Shown piece by piece: positions 1 to 7,011 of a DNA stretch of 11,705 bases. The DNA comes from Prochlorococcus marinus str. MIT 9215 (GTDB lineage Bacteria > Cyanobacteriota > Cyanobacteriia > PCC-6307 > Cyanobiaceae). The stretch spans positions 1 through 11,705 of the forward strand of contig CATBLW010000228.1 of NCBI GenBank assembly GCA_949486985.1. Direction: 5' to 3'. The notes under the pieces are model-generated. The model did not search any database and was not told the origin of the DNA. It saw nothing but the letters and a program-made list of their open reading frames with translations. Positions within the stretch are counted from its first letter, which is position 1, and every line of letters begins with the position of its first letter. The translations under genes and the position numbers were made by a program.

Positions 1-54
1 GAGAAACGCAAGCAAGCGGATCGAGAGGTGAAATCAGCGATGGCTCGCTACTGA
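1..54 (+). CDS. smpB: SsrA-binding protein SmpB, C-terminal end (partial)
   Basis: Only the last 17 codons and a TGA stop are present. They read EKRKQADREVKSAMARY, a basic, helical tail of the kind that ends SmpB proteins (KR...DRE...AMAR). SmpB binds tmRNA and brings it to stalled ribosomes for trans-translation; the basic tail enters the empty mRNA channel. The frame is open to the left edge. Its stop region overlaps by 7 bp the end of the convergent kinase-like gene. The call rests on a short tail, so another basic-tailed protein is possible. Confidence 0.72.
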   Translation, partial: EKRKQADREVKSAMARY

Positions 55-2033
55 TCAACCTCAGGGACAGCAGAGTTATTGGCAGGCGCCATCACTGGAG
101 CAGGAATGCGGCCAGGAGCACCCGTAGCCGAGTCCGGCAATGGATCCAGATCCACTGGTGGCAGCGGGACTGAGAACGAACGATCAGCCCTAGCAGAAAG
201 CGTTAAGGCACCCGAAGCCACGCCTTCATTCATGACCAGCACCTGGATGGGAGAGCCAGCATCGGCAGGCAAGGTCACGACCCGCAAGGGTCCGCGCTCG
301 GACACAACCTCACCCTTGGCGCTGTAAACAGTCATCTGCATCAATGGCGTTCCATTAATGCCCATCACCAAGCGATGGCCAGGTGGAAGCTGTATCGAAA
401 TCAGCCTTGCGCCTTCTGGAGGAACGCGGCTGTAGAAAACGGTGGGCGTTAACGGTTTCGCCTCAATCTTCTCGATCTGAACGTCAGCAAGACTGCCAAG
501 CGCTGCGGCATACCAAAGCTGCAGATATGGCTCTGGAGGTTTTTGGCCCTGCACTGAACCCGGTAGCAAGTTCTGAGCACCAGCCGTGACCAGTTGCTCG
601 ACCACTAAACCACTGACTCCCTGGTTGAGCAGGGCTTCTTTCTGTTCCTGCCAGTCCGTGCTCTTCAATTGGCCCAAGCGCCGACGAAGCTGTGGCGGCT
701 GTTGTTCGATCCTGGCCATCCATTCCTCAGCAAGTTCGTTCCAAACCTGCCGGAATGGCGCATCCTCAAGAGCATCAGAAGGCAGACGACCATCACGCTC
801 AGGGAAACGGGCCAAGAGACTGGAATCCACCAACTGCAAAAACCAACTGCGATCAACCTGCAAAGCGCGCAAGCGACTCATCAACTGTTGCCTCTGATCC
901 ACCTCCGCCGGCGGCAGGCTGGCATCTGGGAAACGACCAGCCGCAACATCACGCTCTATGGACGGGCTTGGCTCCTGCGGAGAAGAACGGTTAAGCAAGA
1001 ACCAGCCAATGGCCGTGCCGACCAATGCTGAAACAAGCAAAGCTCCCACCACAGGCCACAGGCGACCTTCAGCCGCTAGCTCACGTTCCTCAGCGCGAAT
1101 ACGCCGCCGCGATTTCAAAACAGGCCGTTCTTTTAGGACGGCAGATGCAGACACTCCATCAACGGATTCGACAGCTTTTGGCGCCAGCGACACTGTGCGA
1201 TCCAAGCGAGGCGTAGGGCCTGTCGTTTCCGGCATGGCAACCGCCTGAAGGGCCTGGAGGACATCCGCTGCATCGTCAAAACGCTGATCAGGGTCCTCAC
1301 TCAGCATCCGTTCCATCACCTGCCGAAACGCCTGATCCAAATCCAGCTGCTCTGGCCAGCACCAAGACGTCGCATCAAGACTCAAAAGCTCTTCGGGGCG
1401 ACAGCCTGTCAGCAAGGTCAAGGCTGTAACCGCCAAGCCATGCAGATCCATCCAACTGGCCGCTGCTTCGCCACGCCCCTGAGCCCTAGGGGCATAACTC
1501 GGGGTTGCACCAAGCAACTGGTCCTGGCCATGCAACTGCAAAAGACCAAAGTCCAGCAGGACTGGCAGGCCATCTTGATGACGCCTTAAAAGATTGCTGG
1601 GATTGATATCTCCGTGCACCAGCCCCTTGGCATGTAACGCGTTAAGAGGAGAAAGCAATTGGCGCAACAACAACAACACCTCTCCGGCCCCAAACGCCAA
1701 CTGACGCTCAGCCCGTTGCTGCTGCAGCTCACGAAAGGTGTCACCCTCCTGCCATTCACGAACCAACCAAAGGGACTCATCCTCCTCAAACAAACCGCCA
1801 AAGCGAGGAATCTGGGGATGAAGCAGAGACTGCATCAAAGGCCAAAGCTGACCCATTCGCTTCTTGGAGGCAGGGTCCAAAAGCTGCCGCAAGACCACAG
1901 AAGCGTCTCCTGCCATGCCATCGACGGCAAGCCATAAGCCACCCTGAGGTCGATTGGCAGAAGACAACTGCTTTGTAAGCCGATATTGATCGGCCAAGAG
2001 GGTCCCTTCAGCTACAGAGCTGTTGCCAGTCAT
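48..2033 (-). CDS. membrane-anchored Ser/Thr protein kinase-like protein, possibly a pseudokinase
   Basis: This encodes a 661-residue protein from the ATG at 2033. A TTG start at 2066 would add 11 residues but has no Shine-Dalgarno, whereas TGAAG lies just before the ATG. The kinase domain spans about residues 15-265: HGDINPSN at 140-147 (catalytic Asp142, Asn147), DFG at 161-163, and an Asp-x-x-x-Leu subdomain IX near 196. Several Hanks features are degenerate: no clear glycine loop, Arg49 where the ATP-anchoring Lys is expected, Asn144 for the catalytic-loop Lys, HGD instead of HRD, and Arg-Ala in place of the APE motif. A basic stretch (SRRRIR, about 308-313) precedes one membrane helix at about 326-347, so the kinase domain should be cytoplasmic. 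The remaining roughly 310 residues include a beta-rich segment (about 542-615) resembling PPC-type sandwich domains. Substrate is unknown. It may bind ATP weakly or act as a scaffold. Confidence 0.8.
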   Translation of the reverse strand: MTGNSSVAEGTLLADQYRLTKQLSSANRPQGGLWLAVDGMAGDASVVLRQLLDPASKKRMGQLWPLMQSLLHPQIPRFGGLFEEDESLWLVREWQEGDTFRELQQQRAERQLAFGAGEVLLLLRQLLSPLNALHAKGLVHGDINPSNLLRRHQDGLPVLLDFGLLQLHGQDQLLGATPSYAPRAQGRGEAAASWMDLHGLAVTALTLLTGCRPEELLSLDATSWCWPEQLDLDQAFRQVMERMLSEDPDQRFDDAADVLQALQAVAMPETTGPTPRLDRTVSLAPKAVESVDGVSASAVLKERPVLKSRRRIRAEERELAAEGRLWPVVGALLVSALVGTAIGWFLLNRSSPQEPSPSIERDVAAGRFPDASLPPAEVDQRQQLMSRLRALQVDRSWFLQLVDSSLLARFPERDGRLPSDALEDAPFRQVWNELAEEWMARIEQQPPQLRRRLGQLKSTDWQEQKEALLNQGVSGLVVEQLVTAGAQNLLPGSVQGQKPPEPYLQLWYAAALGSLADVQIEKIEAKPLTPTVFYSRVPPEGARLISIQLPPGHRLVMGINGTPLMQMTVYSAKGEVVSERGPLRVVTLPADAGSPIQVLVMNEGVASGALTLSARADRSFSVPLPPVDLDPLPDSATGAPGRIPAPVMAPANNSAVPEVDQ

Positions 2034-2250
2034 CGCTTCATCAACGCTGAACGCATGAGCTGGCAAAAAGATGCTGCTTGAAGTAATCGTAAGAGGCTGA
2101 TCAAAAACGGCAGGAGAAGATCAACCGCCCGCCTCCACAGCAACCTCACAGCAACCTCACCACAACCAACAAAGATCAGACGCCGCCAGACAACGGGCAA
2201 CAACTGCCGCCAATCAAGGGCACACTGAGAAACCAAACAACAGTTGAACG
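2034..2250. other. divergent intergenic spacer between kinase-like gene and coiled-coil gene
   Basis: This spacer must hold the 5' regions of two divergent genes. I see no convincing -10/-35 pair on either strand. The plus side is C/A-rich with few T residues. The only clear structure is a short tandem repeat, listed separately. Confidence 0.6.
2136..2160. repeat. 11-bp direct tandem repeat, two copies plus three bases
   Basis: CACAGCAACCT occurs at 2136-2146 and again, identically, at 2147-2157, followed by CAC. It lies about 100 bp upstream of both flanking start codons. It may be simple slippage or a doubled protein-binding site; the sequence alone does not decide. Confidence 0.6.
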
Positions 2251-2733
2251 ATGAGCCCTTCCTGGCTCGACCAACTTGAACAAGGCTTAGAAGAGCGATT
2301 GGCCGCCTTCTTGCGCGCCAACCCTTATCAAGAGTTACTGCTTCGCCAGCAACACCAGCAAGATCGTTACCGCAGGTTGCAACGACAACGCCAACAACTT
2401 CAACAGGAAGCCGAGGAGCAACGGCGGCAACTGCTCAACGTGGCCGACACCGTTCAAGAATGGTCGGAACGCATCAAGCGAGCCAAAGCGGCTGGGGCCT
2501 CAAACCTTGCTGATCGAGCGCAACAACATGTCAACAATCTGATGGAGCAGGGGCGCCAACTTTGGGCCGAGCTGGAGCAACTAGGCACGCGCTTCGAAGT
2601 TGTCGAACGACAACTTGATGAGCTATCTCATGAAGCCAAATCCTCCAGCCATAGCCTGGAGGATGACTGGGAGAAATTTGAAGCGCAAGAGGCCCTAGAG
2701 ACGCTCAAACGAGAACGAGCTCAGGAGAAATAG
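2251..2733 (+). CDS. conserved-looking coiled-coil protein of unknown function
   Basis: This encodes 160 residues and is rich in Gln, Glu, Arg and Leu. It looks almost entirely alpha-helical: long heptad-like stretches cover about residues 25-75 (LLRQQHQQDRYRRLQ onward) and 85-130, separated by a KAAGASN turn near 80-86. There is no signal peptide, membrane segment or catalytic motif. The N-terminus (SPSWLDQLEQGLEERLAAFL) is amphipathic. Proteins of this size and look occur in marine picocyanobacteria; some pipelines label one such family 'hercynine metabolism protein', but nothing here supports a biochemical role. ATG at 2251 is the first in-frame start I would pick, although no strong Shine-Dalgarno precedes it. 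Its stop lies 6 bp from the stop of the convergent small gene. A strong inverted repeat sits in its last 100 bp. Confidence 0.72.
   Translation: MSPSWLDQLEQGLEERLAAFLRANPYQELLLRQQHQQDRYRRLQRQRQQLQQEAEEQRRQLLNVADTVQEWSERIKRAKAAGASNLADRAQQHVNNLMEQGRQLWAELEQLGTRFEVVERQLDELSHEAKSSSHSLEDDWEKFEAQEALETLKRERAQEK
2640..2664 (-). terminator. 9-bp perfect inverted repeat, candidate terminator of the lysS operon
   Basis: ATCCTCCAG (2640-2648) and CTGGAGGAT (2656-2664) are exact reverse complements around a 7-nt loop. Read on the minus strand, the hairpin comes about 76 nt after the stop of the small gene downstream of lysS and is followed by TTGG, a very weak U-tract. It lies inside the 3' part of the opposing coding gene. 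The repeat is certain; the terminator role is inferred. Confidence 0.42.
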
Positions 2734-2739
2734 TGAGCC

Positions 2740-3003
2740 TCAGGCCTTTGGAGCAGGAGGTTCAAGGCTGACGTTCTCAGGGGGTGGTGTTGGATCTGGA
2801 TCAGCAATCAGCATGTGCTGAAGCACAATTTCTGGCCGCTCGCTATCGCGCCAACGGATCCGATACGCCGGCATTTTGGTGCCGCGACTCGTGGTCTGCT
2901 CAACGGGCTCCATAACCCAGCCCCGCCGAGAACGGCCTTGGGGATTGCGCTTGACCACCGCATCGGCGTGTTTGAAGCGGAAACCTACGCGCTCGCCACT
3001 CAT
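2740..3003 (-). CDS. small basic conserved-looking cyanobacterial protein, function unknown
   Basis: This encodes 87 residues. The first 65 are compact, basic and probably beta-rich (GERVGFRFKHADAVVKR, then a KRNPQGRSRRGW turn and MPAYRIRWRDSERPEIVLQH), the look of a small SH3-like barrel. The last 20 or so are acidic and proline-rich (ADPDPTPPPENVSLEPPAP), probably disordered. I see no signal peptide, membrane segment or metal-binding cysteines. The gene starts 23 nt after the lysS stop on the same strand, so it is probably cotranscribed with lysS. ATG at 3003 has only a weak AGG upstream. An RNA- or protein-binding role would fit the basic beta fold but is a guess. Confidence 0.72.
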   Translation of the reverse strand: MSGERVGFRFKHADAVVKRNPQGRSRRGWVMEPVEQTTSRGTKMPAYRIRWRDSERPEIVLQHMLIADPDPTPPPENVSLEPPAPKA

Positions 3004-3026
3004 GGGAAGAGGAACCTGCCAATCAT

Positions 3027-4661
3027 TTAATTATCCACTGTGACGGTTCCAGGCAAGTCTGTTGACGTTCGGTTCTCCGGACGAAGCAGGGGAAACGCAA
3101 TCACATCACGGATTGAAGGGCTGTCTGTCAGCAGCATGACCAAGCGATCGATCCCAATGCCCAAGCCGCCTGTCGGAGGCATACCAACCTCAAGAGCCTG
3201 CAAGAAATCCTCATCAACACCATGGGCCTCAAGATCGCCGGCCTGACGACGCAGCTGCTGGGCCTCTAAACGCTGACGCTGATCAAGGGGATCAATCAAC
3301 TCGCTGAAGGCATTCGCCGTTTCCCGACCAACCATGAACAATTCAAAACGCTCCACCATGCCTGGCTTGCTGCGATGCGGCCTGGCCAAAGGCGAAATCT
3401 CAATCGGATAATCGGTCACAAAGGTGGGCTGAATGAGCGTCGCCTCAACCGCTTGTTCAAAAGCCTCATTCAGCAAACGACCGACGCTGTCCGCTGCCTT
3501 CGGCACCTCCAGACCTGCCGCATCCATGGCCAACGCCGCCTCTGAGTGATCTGCAAAAGCGTTGAAGTCCAGCCCTGTCGCTTCGAGCACAAGTTCATGC
3601 ATCGTGGCTCGTCGCCAGGACGGAGTCAGGTCGATCTCCGTTCCTTGATAGGTAATGCGTGTCGACCCACAGACCTGCTGACAAACCGAAGCAATCAACT
3701 GCTCGGTGAGATCCATCATGTCGATGTAATCGGCATAGGCCTGATACACCTCAACGGTTGTGAATTCAGGGTTGTGACGCGTGCTCACACCCTCATTGCG
3801 AAAAATGCGTCCAAGCTCATAGACCCTCTCAAAGCCACCCACCACCAACCGCTTCAGATGCAGTTCAGTGGCAATGCGTAGGTAAAGAGGCAGGTCGAGT
3901 GTGTTGTGGTGGGTAATGAATGGCCTGGCCTCGGCACCACCCGCCTCGGATTGCAAGACAGGTGTATCGATTTCCAAAAAGTTTCGCTCGTCCAGCCAAC
4001 GCCGAATCGCACTCACCATCAAGGCACGTCGCCGGAAGGTCTCACGCGATTGGGGAGTCACGATCAGATCCAAATAGCGCTGGCGGTAGCGCTTCTCCAC
4101 ATCGGCCAGACCATGCCATTTATCCGGCAAGGGTTGCAGAGATTTACTCAGCATCTGCCACTGCAAAACCTTGACCGAAAGTTCGCCCCTATCAGTACGG
4201 CGCAATATGCCGCTCACCCCAATCCAGTCACCTGCGTCCACAAGAGTGGTGAGCTGAACAAAGGCGCTGGGCCTACTGGCCTCACTCACCTGGTCTTCAG
4301 AGGCCTTTGCTTCAACAGCCTTTGCTTGAGCAGCCTTTTCTTCAACAGCCTTGTCTTCAGGAGCTATCTCTTGAGCCGATGAAGCAGCAGCCTCAAGACT
4401 GGCCTTCTCGATATAGAGCTGAATGGTGCCACTCTCATCGGCAAGCGTGAAAAAGGCGAGCTTGCCCATCACCCGACGCGTTAAAACTCTGCCGGCAACT
4501 GACACTTGGACATCCCTCTCCTCTCCCTTAGCCAGATCTGCATGATCCGACTGGAGCGTTGCCGTGCGATGGCTGGGGTCATAGTTCAGGGCATAGGGAG
4601 CCAGCCCTAGCTCTTTCAGAGCCTTGGCCTTCTCCAGACGGGTGTCGCGCAGCTCAGACAA
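3027..4661 (-). CDS. lysS: lysyl-tRNA synthetase (class II)
   Basis: This enzyme charges tRNA-Lys with lysine using ATP in the cytoplasm. It has 544 residues. The N-terminal OB-fold anticodon-binding domain is at about 50-170 (VSVAGRVLTRRVMGKLAFF, LVDAGDWIGVSGIL). The class II catalytic core follows: motif 1 region near 218-240, motif 2 at about 287-301 (FRNEGVSTRHNPEFT) and motif 3 at about 497-511 (GGLGIGIDRLVMLLT). Bacterial LysRS is usually near 500 residues; the excess comes largely from a low-complexity insert at about 88-130 in the OB fold, made of a pentapeptide repeat. The start is TTG at 4661, which gives the expected N-terminus (SELRDTRLEKAKALKELG); a nearby upstream ATG on the same strand is out of frame. 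No clear Shine-Dalgarno precedes it. It follows rpaB by 101 bp. Confidence 0.96.
   Translation of the reverse strand: MSELRDTRLEKAKALKELGLAPYALNYDPSHRTATLQSDHADLAKGEERDVQVSVAGRVLTRRVMGKLAFFTLADESGTIQLYIEKASLEAAASSAQEIAPEDKAVEEKAAQAKAVEAKASEDQVSEASRPSAFVQLTTLVDAGDWIGVSGILRRTDRGELSVKVLQWQMLSKSLQPLPDKWHGLADVEKRYRQRYLDLIVTPQSRETFRRRALMVSAIRRWLDERNFLEIDTPVLQSEAGGAEARPFITHHNTLDLPLYLRIATELHLKRLVVGGFERVYELGRIFRNEGVSTRHNPEFTTVEVYQAYADYIDMMDLTEQLIASVCQQVCGSTRITYQGTEIDLTPSWRRATMHELVLEATGLDFNAFADHSEAALAMDAAGLEVPKAADSVGRLLNEAFEQAVEATLIQPTFVTDYPIEISPLARPHRSKPGMVERFELFMVGRETANAFSELIDPLDQRQRLEAQQLRRQAGDLEAHGVDEDFLQALEVGMPPTGGLGIGIDRLVMLLTDSPSIRDVIAFPLLRPENRTSTDLPGTVTVDN
4288..4377 (-). repeat. 15-bp imperfect tandem repeat inside lysS, about six units
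   Basis: Four clear units occupy 4303-4317, 4318-4332, 4333-4347 and 4348-4362; adjacent units differ at 1-3 of 15 positions. More diverged units flank them at 4288-4302 and 4363-4377 (about 10-11 of 15 matches). Each unit is five codons, so copy-number change keeps the frame. The product is a run of pentapeptides such as DKAVE, EKAAQ, AKAVE, AKASE, expected to be a charged helix or flexible linker. Confidence 0.85.
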
Positions 4662-4669
4662 GGATTCAG

Positions 4670-4693
4670 GGGCACATGGCCGTCATCTTGCCC
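4670..4693 (-). promoter_or_regulatory. small hairpin just upstream of the lysS TTG start
   Basis: GGGCA (4670-4674) pairs with TGCCC (4689-4693), and ATG with CAT inside it, separated by a small internal loop. On the lysS transcript the structure ends about 8 nt before the TTG codon. It could limit ribosome access, but eight interrupted pairs can arise by chance. Confidence 0.25.
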
Positions 4694-4718
4694 GTCGATG
4701 CTCCAATACGGCATTGAA

Positions 4719-4742
4719 TTCTCTGATTTCTCAACCAGAGAA
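4719..4742 (-). terminator. hairpin with GAGA tetraloop after rpaB
   Basis: On the minus-strand transcript TTCTCTGGTT and AATCAGAGAA form ten pairs (one G-U) around a GAGA loop, which is a GNRA tetraloop. On the plus strand the G-U becomes an A-C mismatch, so the structure suits the minus-strand RNA. It starts 20 nt after the rpaB stop. No long U-tract follows, so it may be a partial terminator or a 3'-end stabiliser between rpaB and lysS. Confidence 0.45.
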
Positions 4743-4762
4743 CTGCCAACAAGGAAGCCGGA

Positions 4763-5572
4763 TTAACTTGCCACTGCCGCCGGCGTGTCTCCCATCCTCT
4801 GAGAGGCATAGCCGATGCCTCGAACGGTAAGAATCAACTCAGGGTTGCGTGGATCCGGCTCAAGCTTGCCGCGCAGACGAGCAACGTAGACATCCACCAC
4901 ACGCAAATCAGCGGCACGACGCGGCGGGTATCCCCATAGCTGCTCAAGAATCTCTGCCCTGGGAACAACCCGTCCAGGCTCTCGGAACAACAATTCCAGC
5001 AAACTAAATTCTGTATAGGTCAGGCTGATCCGCTCACCAGCACGATTCACCTGACGTCGGTTTGTATCAACAACAAGGTCTCCGACCCGAAGCACACCCT
5101 GTCCAACTGGAAGCTCACGTGGTTCAGCGGCTGCCGTGCCTTGGCCAATCCGCCGCAGAATCGTTGCGATCCTTGCTTCTAGTTCCTTAGGGCTAAAGGG
5201 CTTCGGCAAGTAATCGTCGGCGCCGAGGTCGAGGCCGGCCACCCGTTCGGAAATGGCCTGTAGGGCCGATAGAAAAATAATCGGCACACAAGATTCAGCA
5301 CGAAGCCGCCTGCAGACAGCAAAGCCATCCAGCTTGGGAAGCATCACGTCGAGGACCACTAAATCAGGCTGCTCGCGATGAAAAGCCTCCAAGGCCTCTT
5401 CACCATCCTCGGCGCAAATCACCTTGTAACCGGCAAGCTTCAGCCGAGTCGTCAGGATCCTGAGGACGGCTGGCTCATCGTCAACGGCCAAAATCGTGGC
5501 CTTATACGACGAGGGTGGCTGCTCAACAGATCCATCAATGTCTTGAACCTGTGACGGGCCGCCCTCGGACAT
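4763..5572 (-). CDS. rpaB: OmpR-family response regulator RpaB
   Basis: RpaB is an essential cyanobacterial regulator that represses high-light genes and activates photosystem genes at HLR1 sites, under the sensor kinase NblS/Hik33. Here it has 269 residues. The receiver domain (about 24-140) has the acidic pair DD at 31-32, phosphoacceptor Asp75 in VVLDVMLPKLDG, Ser102 and Lys124 in KPFSPKELEAR. The winged-helix DNA-binding domain covers about 160-258 (LTYTEFSLLELL, LWGYPPRRAADLRVVDVYVARLRGKLEPDPRNPELILTVRGIGY, split here only as landmarks). KPFSPKELEAR and the wing sequence match RpaB better than RpaA. About 22 extra residues precede the receiver. ATG at 5572 is chosen over ATG at 5578 because GAGGAA abuts the latter but sits 6 nt before the former. 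Confidence 0.88.
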   Translation of the reverse strand: MSEGGPSQVQDIDGSVEQPPSSYKATILAVDDEPAVLRILTTRLKLAGYKVICAEDGEEALEAFHREQPDLVVLDVMLPKLDGFAVCRRLRAESCVPIIFLSALQAISERVAGLDLGADDYLPKPFSPKELEARIATILRRIGQGTAAAEPRELPVGQGVLRVGDLVVDTNRRQVNRAGERISLTYTEFSLLELLFREPGRVVPRAEILEQLWGYPPRRAADLRVVDVYVARLRGKLEPDPRNPELILTVRGIGYASQRMGDTPAAVAS

Positions 5573-5578
5573 GAGCAT

Positions 5579-5584
5579 TTCCTC
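5579..5584 (-). promoter_or_regulatory. Shine-Dalgarno of rpaB (decides start)
   Basis: GAGGAA on the minus strand directly touches the first ATG (5578) but lies at a normal 6-nt spacing from the second in-frame ATG (5572), favouring the second as the true start. Confidence 0.65.
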
Positions 5585-5605
5585 ATGAAGAAATCCAACC
5601 TTACC

Positions 5606-5620
5606 CTTACTTTTCTTACA
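5606..5620 (+). promoter_or_regulatory. HLR1-like RpaB-binding site upstream of rpaB
   Basis: On the plus strand CTTACTTTTCTTACA fits the HLR1 consensus (G/T)TTACA(T/A)(T/A)NNTTACA at all but two fixed positions and keeps the 9-nt spacing between the two TTAC cores. A third TTAC lies at 5601-5604. The site ends 28 nt upstream of the rpaB start, on the strand opposite to the gene. It suggests negative autoregulation by RpaB. Confidence 0.42.
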
Positions 5621-5653
5621 GAAATGGCTAAAACCCTTTCCAGGGCAGCAGTT

Positions 5654-5659
5654 TTTATA
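5654..5659 (-). promoter_or_regulatory. candidate -10 element of rpaB
   Basis: TATAAA on the minus strand lies in the AT-rich part of the 126-bp spacer between the lipoprotein gene and rpaB. No good -35 is seen 17 nt upstream. Transcription from here would begin near 5646, placing the HLR1-like site just downstream, a position that suits repression. Confidence 0.28.
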
Positions 5660-5698
5660 TTTAATTAAGATTTGCGCAGTAGATATACCTAGGTTTTC

Positions 5699-7003
5699 TT
5701 AAGGCCAACGCGCTTTTGAGTAGCTATCCCATTCTTTTGCTGCTTGCTCGACAGCTTCATCGCTGCTGATCTGTCCAAGCATGGCGCGTTGAAGCTGGGT
5801 GTAGATGATGCTTTGCAAGCGCTTGATCCCAGGTGAAGCCGGGATCAACACCCGAGCACGTTGAAGTGTCTCTGCCGAAAGTGACCGGGCGGCAAGAATC
5901 TGAGCATCCTCAGGCGACTTCGGTTTCTCAGCCTTTAAAGCCTTTTCAACCTGTTGGAGAGCCACTCGAGACGACGGCAACACCTTCGCCTCTTGGGCGA
6001 AATCAGCCTGATTCACACCATTGGTGAGAAACAACGCAAAATCAACAGCCTCCTGAGCACGGCTTGTCTGCTTGGGAACAGCAAGGGTCATCAAGGCAAC
6101 ATTCGCACTGCCATCTGCACCGGTAAGGGGCGGATGCGGTTGAGTGGCTTCAGCCACTCCAGGGGCATTGGTCTGAATCGTGCGCAAAAATTCAGCCCCG
6201 CTCGCCAAGATCGCCAGCTCGCCACTTTGATAAAGCTCAATCGCACGCCGCTGGCCCTGACTAACCACCTCGCGAGGCAATAAACCCTGTCGATAGAGAT
6301 CGGTCCAAAACGCAAAAGCCTTCTTCCCAGCTGGGGTCTTGAAGCCAGCCCGCTGACGGGCATCCAACAAGGTGACACCCATCTGCACCATCGACTCGAG
6401 CAATTCCGCTGAATCGTCGGGCACCACGGTGACGAACAATCCATACCGCCCGGTGCGCTCGCGAATACGACGCGCAAATGCCGGTACGTCCTGCCAGCGA
6501 CGTGGAGGAGCCTTAAGCCCTGCCTGCTCAAGCAGCTGATGATTCACCAAGCTGAGCCGAACCGTGAGGTACCAGGGGATAGCAATCTGGCCTGCTTTCG
6601 CATCATCGGCAGCCTGCCAAACCGATGGCAAATAGCGGTCGGCGGCATCTGCAGGAAGCCAAGGCGTTAGATCCAGAAGCCCTCCCTTACTCGCCAAATT
6701 GGCAGCAAAGGGCGGGTTGAGATTGACCACGTCTGGCGCTGTACGGGCGAACACCGCAGCAAGCAACTTCCGTTCCACCGAACCCCAAGGCAAATCAGTC
6801 CAGCGAACGGGTTCACCAGCGTGATGCTCTTGCCAATCGGCGATCACACCCTGCATGTAGGGATTGAACTTCGGAGCCAGCTGCAAGGTCCAGAGCTGCA
6901 AGTCCGCTCGCGAAGCCGGCTGAGGACGACATCCCCAGACCATGAGTGCGGACCCCAAAAGGCCCAAACCGAGACCTAGCCATTTCCAGCGCGTGCGAGC
7001 CAT
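5699..7003 (-). CDS. ABC-type solute-binding lipoprotein (sugar-binding-like, family 1)
   Basis: This encodes 434 residues from ATG 7003. A lipoprotein signal peptide is clear: basic MARTRWKW, a hydrophobic stretch at about 9-23, and a lipobox ending VWGC with Cys25 as the lipid site (Trp at -2 is unusual). The mature part has the family 1 solute-binding pattern (LWTLQLAPKFNPYMQGVIADW, TAPDVVNLNPPFA, IAIPWYLTVRL, LAILASGAEFL), as in periplasmic proteins that bind sugars or osmolytes and deliver them to a permease. No permease or ATPase gene adjoins it, so it is an orphan here. It starts 13 nt after mreD, with its Shine-Dalgarno overlapping the mreD stop, which suggests cotranscription with mreBCD. 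The ligand cannot be told from the sequence. Confidence 0.87.
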   Translation of the reverse strand: MARTRWKWLGLGLGLLGSALMVWGCRPQPASRADLQLWTLQLAPKFNPYMQGVIADWQEHHAGEPVRWTDLPWGSVERKLLAAVFARTAPDVVNLNPPFAANLASKGGLLDLTPWLPADAADRYLPSVWQAADDAKAGQIAIPWYLTVRLSLVNHQLLEQAGLKAPPRRWQDVPAFARRIRERTGRYGLFVTVVPDDSAELLESMVQMGVTLLDARQRAGFKTPAGKKAFAFWTDLYRQGLLPREVVSQGQRRAIELYQSGELAILASGAEFLRTIQTNAPGVAEATQPHPPLTGADGSANVALMTLAVPKQTSRAQEAVDFALFLTNGVNQADFAQEAKVLPSSRVALQQVEKALKAEKPKSPEDAQILAARSLSAETLQRARVLIPASPGIKRLQSIIYTQLQRAMLGQISSDEAVEQAAKEWDSYSKARWP

Positions 7004-7011
7004 GACGACAA

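Noticed and set aside
3906..4382. Open frame of 158 codons on the plus strand
   Set aside because: It is antisense to lysS, and its repetitive C-terminus is only the reverse reading of the lysS tandem repeat.
5634..5645. CCCT/AGGG hairpin with a GGAA loop followed by TTTT on the minus strand, as terminator of the lipoprotein gene
   Set aside because: Only four or five pairs; too short to call against the AT-rich background.
6091..6531. Open frame of 146 codons on the minus strand
   Set aside because: It is an alternate-frame reading within the solute-binding lipoprotein gene, rich in Arg, Cys, Trp and Ser as expected of a shadow frame.
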